Positions 11,396 to 23,700 of a DNA stretch of 64,000 nt are shown in pieces; the stretch's first letter is position 1, and each line of letters opens with the position of its first letter. The notes under the pieces are model-generated. The model was not told the origin of the DNA. It saw nothing but the letters and a program-made list of their open reading frames with translations, and made no database searches. The position numbers were made by a program, and so were the translations under genes. The stretch covers positions 3,472,001-3,536,000 of the forward strand of contig NC_083531.1 of assembly GCF_032362555.1 (NCBI RefSeq), read 5' to 3'. The DNA comes from Amyelois transitella (Eukaryota > Arthropoda > Insecta > Lepidoptera > Pyralidae).

Positions 11396-14300
11396 CTGAA
11401 AAACAATATATTAGGTATTAGTAAATCTAGCTATAGAATAATGCAAGTATGTAGTTAATTACTTTATTTTACAAACCATTAGATAAAATTAATAAAAAAG
11501 TTTGAAATAAAAAGTAAATACGACACGAAAAAAACTTTAGTGATTGAAAAAAAAAATGTTCTTGGCATTGACATCAAAAAAAAATGTATTTGACATTGAC
11601 ACACTAGTTAGTTATTGGCAAAACATTAACCTCATACAGCCTTTGAAATTCTTTCGGCGCGGCTTTCCGTGCTCTGTGGAATGCGATTATAAAATAGTGA
11701 TAAATATTTTGTCATAATCGATCGATTTTATAGGTCATCATACCGTAATGTCAATGTATCATTTTGACAGGACCATCCAATCAGCTGACAGCGATAGAAC
11801 TATGATTATTTTTCCATGGTGTAATTAATCAAAACTGTGTAAATTATTACATAAAACAACCCTCAAGTGTGATTACCTAGTGTTTTTTGTGTTTAATACT
11901 GTATATCCCACTTATTGTTGTGATGCCAACCATATTATTTTCATGGTAAGACTTAATCACTTTCATTGTCAATGTTACCTAATTATAGCAAAAAACGGCA
12001 TAAAAATAGCTTCAAAACAATTGTTTATCATTTAAAGTTGACCTGCTGACGTACAATATGCTATAGTACATAAGGTTTTTTTATTTACTATGTTATTCAT
12101 ATGATGTCACATATAAGTTGTTACAATCATATTGATCTAGGAATGGTCTTGTGGATAAATTGATCTACAATGTCATTCTTGCACTAAAGTAACCCTGGTT
12201 TCTTTAAGGTTATACTGACTTCAAGGTCATCAGTCAGAATTTTGAATAACATGACTTAAATTTGAATATCAATATTCATTATTACAATCTTCATGTAAAG
12301 ATTATTATTATGTCTGCCAATATAGCACCCATTTTTTTAATTCTACAGGTTTATTTTTATTTACTTCATTTTCTTCCTCTGTAATATATGTTTGGAAATC
12401 TATAGAAGGTAAAACTAACATATTTTGATCAAATTCTTGGGACATTCTTGTCAAAAGTCTTATCAAGTTACCCTTACTTGAAAAGATTACTTAATATCGA
12501 TGAAGCTAGAGACAAAAATAAAGACAGAGCCAGCAGTCTTGAAAAGATTCAAAGGCCACATTCAGCTGTATTGCTTAGTAATGGACTTGAGATTCAAATA
12601 GTGACAGTTTGCAAACCCATCACCTACAATTAAAATCGCAAGTTTCTTAGTCTATCTCTTAGTCAACTTTTACAACATCAATGTTTCCCATGGATAGAAT
12701 GGAATGGTCCTATTCTAAAGAGTCCTTTGGTACCACACATCTAAAATACAGACATGGAACATTATAAAAGAAGTTAATTTTTGAACTAACTACAAAACCT
12801 GACATTTTCAATTTCTCTCTTTTCCTATTAGATAATTTAACTAGATAATAATAAAGTTTCCAGAGTGAAGCAGTGAAAGATAAAATCACCAGATTAAATG
12901 ATAAAAATATCATTCTTATTCCTTAACCTTTGGTCAGTAGAAATTGTTTTAACAGTTTATTTGGTGTTGTACTCCTAAGTTACCAATGCGATTTCTATTG
13001 ACAATCGATTAAAATAAGTTATAAGTTTTTAAATTAAAAGTAATTATATCATGCACATTTGATTACAAAATAATATTAGCATCAAACTGATAATGATTTT
13101 TATAAATGTTGAATTTGAATCTGAATTTGACAATACTAGAGACAGCTATGCTTTCTTTCAGTAACGGCAAATCAATATAATATATATTATAAGATTTCTT
13201 TCAACCTTTCAAATATACGATAAGTTTTCTTTCAACCGTGCCGTTCCTTCAATGGTAGACTAATAAATATGTCTACAATGTGATATGAAATGACTCAGTA
13301 TATTCTTCGTAACCTTGTTATCTTTTTCAGACTATGGCACTGTATGATAAAGGTGTTATCATATCATTATTACCATAACTGAAATAACTATAGTATATTT
13401 ACAAAATGTTATCGATAGAATAGTTCGCGTGCGCAATTCGCGTTCATCCGATACTAAACCAGCATCGGACTAGATGAATGTGCCTCTTCTCTTAGTCGCT
13501 TTTTACGACATCCATCGGAAAAAGAGAAGAGTGGCCCTGGTCTTAAGCGCCGAGAATTCCACGGCATGAATTTTTGATCAGATTCATTGAAATTGTGTAT
13601 GAAGATATCTAATATTATGTTTGTTACGGAACATAAATATTTATCTTTGAACTAGTATAAAGTCATTCAACTGTGATATCAGTTTTATCTTGCAAGAATT
13701 ATGTCTTATTTACAATGCAAAAAAAGTTGGACAGAATTCTACCAAGCAATTGAGCTTAAATTAGCCTAATGTAAAAGAAAGAAAGAAAAAATGTTTATTT
13801 GGTACATAATAATATATCAAGAACAACAACAGAAACCTTAATCTATAACTACTTTGGTACCAAAATGGCCCCCCCCCCTTAGCATATGTCGTGGTATCTA
13901 CGTGGTACCACAACGCTGGTCTTCCGTGGGCACCAACGTGGAAAAAAATGTGTAAAAAAAAATTGTAAAAAAAACAAATTATTCGGTGACAAATGGCTCT
14001 GTTTACCCGCTAACGATATACGTGATACGTGTCTCTGTAAATAAGTATTCTAGCTGAACTTGGCCTTTGAGTCATGTAACATGACTTTTGGTCTGCCTAC
14101 CCCGTAAAGCATAAACGGTAAAAAAAAATAATACGCATACAACATTATTGTCATATTTATTTTTTAATTTCAGAAGTAGGTTAGGAAAACAATCAGCTTA
14201 TTTTTTTTTCTGATATTCAATGATTTTTTTTTTTACTTTTTTTCAGCTTCAGTGAAAACATCACGCAGCTATCGTAAAAAGACAGAAACATGGACGAACC

Positions 14301-14715
14301 ATTGGCTCAAACAAAAAAATTGAAAAAATACCTTGACAAAATATCTTAAGCTTGATAAAAATTAAAAAAAAATAGTTAATATTGAGATCAACCTAGTCTC
14401 AAAGTGATCATTAAATATATTAAGAAATAGAAATTATTTAAAAAAAAGAAATACCATTTATTTATTTTTTGTTGTATTGTTAATTCCATTTTTGAAATTT
14501 AATAGTTTCTGAAACTAGATAATTCTAATTTAAAAAATCATAGACTAATAATATATAGAAAGACACAGAGTAATTAGATTATTACCAAAGAGTGTAAATA
14601 GATATTTAAAAAAAATAGACGAGTACAAAATACGTAGATGCTTTTAAGTACATGGCGTAATACGAATATAGAGAGGGATAGAAATACGGGGGACTGTAAG
14701 AGGGACAAGGACAGA
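11396..14715. other. Head-to-head interval between CALML4 and SLC25A44
   Basis: It should contain the CALML4 first exon and both promoters, but no exon could be fixed. A less AT-rich patch at 11640-11830 (ttcggcgcggctttccgtgc) is the best place for the CALML4 5' end. Old SINE-A relics on the minus strand lie at about 12520-12725 and 13470-13566. A degraded LINE-like tail with a C10 run lies at 13780-13940. The rest is AT-rich without visible genes. Confidence 0.45.
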
Positions 14716-17700
14716 ATGGCCGCTACGATGGTGGAGACGCCTCCTCCCCAGCTCATCACGACGATAGAATGGAGTATGATGGACAAAAGCAAATTTTTTC
14801 CACTGTACACACTAAGTAGTTTTACAAGTAAGTGCATAGATAATATCACGCCTCTTTCCTGTGAGCAGAGACTTGCCACGTTAACATAGATGTCGTAAAA
14901 ATCGACTGAGGTCTAATTGCTCGCTTATAAAATTGGGATTCTTCTTGTTGGCTATGGGCTAGCGACCTGTCACTATTTTTTTATTAAACTAAATTGAATC
15001 ATTAAGGTGCCGTGTGGTTCCCGGCACCAGTACAAAAAAGAATAGGACCACTCCATCTCTTTCCCATGGATGTCGTAAAAGGCTACTAAGGGATAGAATA
15101 GAATAGAATAGAATAGAATAGATTTATTTTCAAAATTGGATACAAGGTATCACTTATTGACGTCACATAACTTAAATCTAATTATAACTACTACCGCTTC
15201 CAAAGCGCATGTGTAGAAGAAGCGGCGGAACAAACTACACTGCAGCATTTTCATAGGACGTCAATTTACAAATATAGATCTCTTAAATCTAAATCGTGGA
15301 CGAATGCACATTGTCTACATTAAAAAACATGTATGAATGTAGAACTGATTATGTCAATACGAATATTTCGTCAAATAAAATAAATATAAAATAAAATATG
15401 TACATACTGTACAAATTATGTCAAGATCATGTCAAAAATACACAAGCATTTAAGAGGCCATTATGTCCAGCTCGGGCCACACATGTTTATCATTAATATA
15501 ATCATCCGTGCTGTAATAGGCTTTCCTACAAAGCTCAACTTTAATATACTGTTTGAATTTTCTATCATTCATTTCAAGAACACTTTTTGGTAATTTATTA
15601 TAAAATCTTATACAATTAATCAGAAATGATTTCCCTACCTTAGCCAGCCGATGTGCTGGGATCGACAACTTGTAATTGTTCCGCAGTGATCTACTAGTAC
15701 ATTCACCTACTTTTTTGAAAGAGTCTAAGTTTTTCCTAACATGCATGATGTTATCGAATATGTATTGGGAGGGCAAAGTTAAAATATTTAGGTTTTTGAA
15801 AAAATCTCTAAGGGAATCTCTTTGTTTAAGACCGTAGATATATCGAATTGCCCTTTTTTGTAAAATGAAAATAGTTTGTATGTCTGCTGCTGATCCCCAA
15901 AGCAGTAGACCATATGACATTAAACTATGAAAATAACTAAAATATACTAGCTTAGCAGTTGCCACATCCGTCAAATGCCTAATACGACGAATAGCGTATG
16001 CTGCAGAACTAAGCCTTTTAGACAGTTTTAAAATGTGAGCATGCCATTTCAAATTTGAATCTAATGTTATTCCTAAGAAAGTAGTACTATCAACAAAATC
16101 TAATCTTTTACTACTTATACTAATATCCACATTTGCCTGTCGCACATTGGGAAGTGTAAACTTAATGCATTGGGTCTTATTTGCATTTAACAGTAAGTTG
16201 TTGATTGTAAACCAGTTAGAGATGGCGGCTAAAGTGCTATTCACATCATCACAGATTTCGCTACGGCGGTTCATTTTAAAAATTAGTGACGTATCATCTG
16301 CAAACAACACGATGCCAGTCTGTTTCTCAATCATGCAAGGCAGGTCGTTGATATATATCAGAAAGAGAAAAGGTCCCAAAATGGAACCTTGCGGTACCCC
16401 AATTTTTACCGTCGCTCCTTTCGATTTTGTATTATTTAAATCTACCGTCTGTAATCTATCACTAAGATATGATTTAATTAGTTCAACGGCAGCAGTATCG
16501 AACCCGTAATGAGCGAGCTTGAGCAGAAGAGTTCTATGATCTACGCAATCAAATGCTTTGGTCAGATCGCAAAACACTCCGATGGCATCCTGTGAGTCTT
16601 CCCATGCATTGAGAATATGAGTGACAAGAGCCACACCTGCATCTGTTGTACATTTCCCCTCAGTAAAACCGTATTGCTGACTATGAAATAATTTATTAGA
16701 CTTAAAGTAACGCTGCATTTGATTAAGCATGATTCTCTCGAACACCTTGCTCAAAATTGGTAAAATTGAGATTGGTCTATAATTACCAGGATCTGATTTT
16801 TCACCTTTCTTGAATAATGGAATTAGTTTACTATACTTCATTAAATTTGGAAATATCCCTTGGTCAACACAATTATTGAATATATATGCTAAGTCCCCAG
16901 CTATAATATTTATAATATGACATATCACAACAGCCGACATACCCCAATAATCCTCAGACTTTTTCAGATTAAGATCTTTAAAGGTATTAATAATGTCAGT
17001 AGGGTCAATATTTAAGAATTTAAATTTGGAACTGCAAATGCTGACATTATTTTTAAGTAGTATTTCAGCTTCATTAGGGCATGAGTCAATATTAGAAGTT
17101 AATTCCAACGGTATATTTGTAAAAAAATGTTCAAATAAATTTACTATTTCTGTTGTAGAGGTAATTTTCCTATCATTAAATTTAATTTCATTAATATTTT
17201 CTTTAAAATTACTTCTACCAGTTTCCTTGTTTATAACACTCCAGGTTTCCTTTGTTTTGTTAGGAGCATTACTTATTTTGTTTTTAATGAACAAAGATTT
17301 TGCATGTAGACATACTTTTTTGAAAATTTTTGAATAATTCCTAACATGGTCTACGAAGCCGCTTTCAAATCGATACTGTTTTTGGGCATATAAATCGTAC
17401 AAAGTCTTTCTACTTTTGTAGATGCCAACAGTAGCCCATTCATTGAATTTAAAGTTATTATTGCATTTCCGTTTCTTTTGTATAAATGTTTTAGAGTACG
17501 CGTCTGAAATGGTAGTAAATAACTTATTATAATGACCATTAGGATCGCTGCCCGTGTAAGTTACTGCGCAAATTTTATTCTCTAAAGAACTTGTAAATTT
17601 ATTGATTTTATGGGCTGTGATAGGTCTGCACATAATTAATCCATCACATGTACTACGTTTAGTGGAAAAGGTAACTAATTGACCGCAGTGATCAGAGGGT

Positions 17701-20700
17701 AATTTACTAAATACATTTTTATTATTTGGTTTTTGTTCACTAAAAACATTATCAATACATTTAGCAGATGTGGCAGTGAAGCGGGTTGGTTCCAAGAAGG
17801 CATTTTCTAAGTTAAAACATTTAAATAGGTTAAGAAACTGTATTGTCACTGTGGAGCTAACTAATATGTCAATGTTAAAATCACCGCAAACAATTACTTT
17901 CTTATTACTTTTTGTAGCTACTATTAGAACTTCCTCCATTACATTCAGGAAATCCATAATACTACTGTTACAAACTTGGATACGCTTACAAACTTGGGTT
18001 TTTTTTAGGCGATGGGTTAGCAACCTGTCACTATTTGAATCTCAATTTTATCATTAAGCCAAACAGCTGAACGTGGTCTATCAGTCTTTTCAAGACTGTT
18101 GGCTCTGTCTACCCCACAAGGGATATAGACGTGACCATATGTATGTATGTATGTTAATCATTAAGCCAAACAGCTGAACGTGGCCGATGAGCCTTTAAAT
18201 AAAACCGTTAGCCCTGTCTACCCCGCAAGGGATACAGACGTGATATGGTATGTATTATTTCCAGTACGATGCGCGCTCTACCCGCTCACACTAGTGAAGA
18301 CTCAGCTACAAGTTCAAAGAAAGAAGGAGGCTTACAACGGCGTGATGGACGCCATCACCAAGATTTACAGGACCGAGGGCGTCTCTGGGCTTTATAGGGG
18401 CTTCTGGTTGTCCAGCGTGAGTCCATTATGTCAATAAGCTCAATACGATATCTATACTAATATAATATTATAAAGCTGAAGAGTTTCGCACCGCTCGGTC
18501 ACCCATGTACTATCTGTACTGATATTATTAAGCTGAAGAGTTTGTGCGTTTGTTTGAACGCGCCAATCTCAGGAACTACTGGGTCGAATTGAATAATTCT
18601 TTTTGTGTTGAACAGACCATTTATCGAGGAAGGCTTTAAGCTATATAACATCACGCTGCAACTTTTAGGAGCGAAGAAATAATTGAAAATGTGGAAAAAA
18701 ACGGGGAAAATTATTCATCCTTGAGGGCTTCAATGATGCCCAAAATAAGTAATCCACGCGGACGAAGTCGCGGGCACAGCTAGTATCTTATACTACCTAC
18801 CCATCTCTTTCTCTGAGTAACACGGAGTGGTCGATAGTGAAATCTTTAATAGCTAACAACAGATACCATGACATATATACCTACATAATATACGGGACAA
18901 ATTACACAGAATGAGTAAGCCTCGAAGTTAGTTCGACACTTGTGTTACGAGATACTAACTCAACGATACTATATTTTATAATAAATACTTAGTTAAACAT
19001 CCAAGACCCAGGCCAATCAGAGAAAGTTCGTTTCTCATCATGCCCTGGCCGGGATTCGAACCCGGGACCTCCGGTGTCACAGAGGCCACAGAGGCCGTCA
19101 AACGATGGATGATTCAAATCAAAGATTGTCTCAACACAAAGGTCTTAAGTGCATTGCACTAAGTGCAAGATAGAAAGAGACAGCGAGATAATTGTATTGA
19201 ACACGTCACGACGCTCACACGCAGTAATTGTCTAAAGGAGGAGTTAACATATCTAAAACATTAAAATATATAGTTTTTTTTTTACTAGAACTGGACCACT
19301 TCATGTTTTCCCTATGTATGTCGTAAAATGCGACTAAGGGATAGGCTTAAAAACTTTTTATTGGCGTCGGGCAAGTAACCTGTCTCTATTTGAATTTTCA
19401 TTCTATCATTAAGCCTAAAAGCTGGACATGGCCTATCAGTATTTCCAAAACTGTCGGCTCTGTCTATCCCGCAAGGGACATAGACTTCATTATATGTATG
19501 CGTATAATCACGTATAGGATACTTACTCTGCGGGGTCGACAGAGCCAACGGATTTGCAAAGCCTAGAAGGCTTCATTCAGCTGTATGGCTTAATAATGGA
19601 ATTGAGATTCAAATAGTGACAACCTGTCACTGCTAGACCATCGCCTGTAAGAAGAATCCGAAATTTTTTATCCTCTCCCTTGTTCGCCTTTTACGATATC
19701 CACATGAAAGAGATGGAGTGCTCCTATTCTATTGGTGCCGGGAACCACACGGCACTGCACGGCAATATTTTCCTTGTGTGCAAATTTATTTTTCAGAATT
19801 AACATGAAACTTACATAATGTGTTTATAATAAGTAAATCGGGTATTTTATCTTATCTTCCGCGTCTTATCGCGCGTTAGTTTTCGAATATTGATAATCCT
19901 GAGTTAATTATGTTGTTGGGCTAATACTGTAGCGTAAAAAAAAAATGGGTAAGTGCGTGTTGGGCCGCGCGTAACGTATATTGCAACAACAATGAGTTAA
20001 ATTTATTTATAGTATACTAGAGGCCGCCCGCGACTTCGTCCGCATGGAAACCCTATCAATCCCGCGGTAACTCCGGGATAAAAAGTAGCCTTTATGTTAG
20101 TCTGAGTCTTCAGCTACCTATATACCAAATTTCATCTTAATCGGTTCAGTAGTTTTTGCGTGAAAGAGTAACTAACATCCATACTGACATACTCGCAAAC
20201 ATTCGCATTTGTAATATTAGTAGGATTAAGAAATTTTTACATTTGAATGAACAAATTTAATTAGAAATGATCACCATTGATAATATTGTAAATGCGAAAT
20301 TTTGTAAGGATGTGTGTGTGTTTGTTACTCTTTCACTCAAAAACTACTAAACGGATTTTCATGAAACTTTACATTCATATAGCTTGGATTTTGGATAAAT
20401 ATAATAAGTTAAAACAGGTAGATCAAGTCGCAGGCGAGAGCTAGTTGAAATATCTAGCCTTTTTGGGAAAGAGATGGTCATTAATAGGTATGAAATTGAG
20501 TGACCGGATAAGGAACAGCGTGATAAGGGAATGTTGTGATGTGAAAGAAGATATGTTGAGATGGTTCGGTCATGTGGAGAGGATGAATGAAAACAGGTTG
20601 ACTAAGCAGATATACATGGAGGGTGTGGAGGGAAAGGTCGGAGTGGGAAGACCTAGACGAACGTATCTTGATCAAATTAAGGACGTCCTGGTAAAGGGTC

Positions 20701-23700
20701 AATTCAAAAATACCCGAAACCGCCGAGCTTGCATGAAGAGAGTTATGAATATGGATGAAGCGAAGGAAATATGCAGAGATCGTGGCAAGTGGAAAGAGGT
20801 AGTCTCTGCCTACCCCTCCGGGAAAGAGGCGTGATTTTATGTATGTATGTATTAATAGGTATGAAAAGATGACTATGAATTGTCCGCTTCTTCCACCTGG
20901 CTTTAGTCCCGGTTGCATCCTCACCACTCTTGAGAGGAGCCCGTGGTTAGCCCTTGACCATGGACCCTGGATTGGGTGAGTCAGGTTTTTACACGAAGCG
21001 ACTCCCGTCTGACCTCCGCAACCTTTGCAGGGGAACCTGACCCGTATTGGATCGATCATGGTTACACATCTAGTTGCCTGAATGTGCAGGTTTCCTCACG
21101 ATGTTTTCCCTCACCGTAAGAGCATCGGTTAGTATTCAAAATAATGTACATAACTTTGAAAATAGTTATTGGTATATTGAAGCGGTGTGATTTGAACCTA
21201 TGCCTGGTTTGCGCCACACGCATTTCACCAGGCACCTTACCGATTCAACCACGGACGCTCTTCAACAGTGTACGTACAGTACTACCACTTTAATAAGTTA
21301 CATCGATGTACCTGCGTAGAAATCAATTTTTGTCATGGCGCGAAAATATCTGCGCCAATCATAGTGCGCCATTTGAACGCGGGATCAAAACCGTTCGCTA
21401 TTGGCTTATTGCGTACGCGCCATGTCTGGAGTTCGCAAGAGTAGTCGTAATGAGCGAGATACACGACTCCTGTTGTTTTGGGATTTAACATCCTATGTAG
21501 TGGCAATAAGTTCGTTATTTCACTAATGTTTCATTCAGCCAGATTCGGCGGTCGGTTGTACTGTTCTGCGCCGTCGAACAATGCCGATGTAACTTATAAA
21601 AGTGGTAGACCCGTATTTAATAATGTCTATTTCAGTTTCAGATAATATCGGGCGTGTTCTACATTTCAACGTACGAAGGCGTGCGGCACGAGTTAGGAAA
21701 ATATGACATAAGCCCCAAAATGAAGGTAGGTATAGTATTCATTTATTTATATACTAGCGACCCGCCCCGGCTTCGCACGGGTGCAAAATTCGGAAAAAAA
21801 TATACATAAAAACCTTCCTCTTGAATACTACCTGTTACAAAAAACCGCATCAAAATCCGTTGCGTAATTTTAAAGATTTAAGCATAAGACAAACAGACTA
21901 AAATAGCAACTTTGTTTTATACTATGTAGTGATTCTTACATACATACATATGGTAACGTCTATATCCCTTGCGGGGTAGACAGAGTCAACAGTTGAAACG
22001 TCAAGAAGTCTTGAACATGGCCATTTTCATGAATAGAATTAAATTTTGGCTCTGTCTACCCCGCAAGGGATATAGACGTGTCCATATGTATGTGTGTAGA
22101 TATGTATAAAGAATTAAAATTTTCATATTTTCATAATTTTTCATTATTAACTATATAAAATTAAAAAAGAAAATCAAAAAAATGGTTAATCAATCATAGA
22201 CGTTAATAGTATGTTTAATATAAGTACATATTTATTTATCCACCTTTCTGTTATTTCATTATTTTCAGTCGTTCATAGGCGGCGGCTGCGCATCCATCGT
22301 GGGCCAGAGTATAATAGTTCCGTTTGACGTGCTGAGTCAGCATCTGATGGTGCTGGGGCTGGTGAAGACTCGCGCGGGCGGTAGCAGGAATCCGGTGAGT
22401 ATATGTATATATTTTAAAGAATAAATTTACGCGTAACTGTATAATATTTTTTCAGAAAAGTTTAATTTAATAGAAAAGAAAAATAGGATCACTCTTTCAC
22501 GTGGGTGTCGTAAAAGGCGACTAAGGGATAGGTGTATAAACTTGGGATTCTTCTTTTAGGCAACGGGCTTAGTAACCTGTCTTTATCTCAATTCTATCAT
22601 TAAGCCTAACAGCTGAACGTGGCCTATCACTATTTTCAAGTCTGTTGTCTCTGTCTACCCCGCCAGGGATATAGACGTGACCATATGTATGTATGTATGT
22701 ATCTATATTTAAAGTGAGCTTTTTGGCTTAATGATAGAATTGAGATTTAAATAGTGACAGGTTGCTAGCCCTTCACCTAAAAGAAGTATCTCAAGTTTAT
22801 AAGCCTAACAGCTGAACGTGGCCTATCAATATTTTCAAGCATGTTATCTCTGTCTACCCCGCAATGGATATAGACGTGACGTGATATGTATGTATGTATA
22901 AAGAATTCAAATTTTCATAATTTTTCATCATTTACTACTATATTAAATTAAAACAGAAAAACAAAAAATGGTTAACCGATTCATTGCGGATGACGCCAAT
23001 GAGCGTCATTGATTAAAAGAAATCAATTGATTAAAAGAAATCAATGACGCTCATTGGCGTCATCCGCAATCCGTTAATCAATCATAGACATATTTTGTAC
23101 CTACAGAAAATCAACACCCTCGTAAATAAGAAAAAAAAAGCGTCATCCGGTATTAAATCGGTTAACCGATTCATTTGTTGCGGATGACGCAATGAATATA
23201 TATAGACATATTTTGTACCTACAGAAAATGATGTCAATCATCGAAATTTTTTGTCCTTGTGAAGGACAAGAATATGTCGAAAGCGATCCTCGCCAAATTG
23301 GTAGTTGTCAAATCTACATTTTCTCTTAACCAGAAAATCAAGTGTCGTGTGGTTGCCGGCACCAATACAAAAAAGAATAGGACCACTCCATCTGTTTCTC
23401 ATGGATGTCGTAAAAGACGACTGAGGGATAGGCTTACAAACTTGGGATTCTTCTTTGAGGCGATGGGCTAGCAACCTGTTACTAATTGAATCTCAATCCT
23501 ATCATTAAGCCTAACAGCTGAACGTGGCCACTCAGTCTTTTCAAGACTGTTGTCTCTATCTACCTCGCAATGGATATAGACATACATACATATGGTCACG
23601 TCTATATCCCTTGCGGGGTAGATAGAGCCAAAAGCCTTCAAAAGACTGAAGGGCAACGTTCAGCTATTTGGCTTAAAGATAGAATTGAGATTCAAATAGT

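Larger units (their letters stand above)
15008..18155 (+). mobile_element. SINE-A split by a LINE insertion
   Basis: The 5' half is 15008-15095 (gtgccgtgtggttcccggca to actaagggata). The 3' half resumes at 17978 with ggatacgcttacaaacttgg and ends at gacgtgaccatatgtatgta near 18155. Together they make one full SINE-A. The duplicated ggata at both borders is the target-site duplication of the LINE. Confidence 0.85.

Noticed and set aside
16147..17337. Plus-strand ORFs within the LINE
   Set aside because: They are antisense shadows of the reverse-transcriptase frame.
20445..20834. Independent host gene of 129 codons
   Set aside because: The sequence recurs many times in the window with an (ATGT)n tail; it is the 3' end of an RTE-type LINE.
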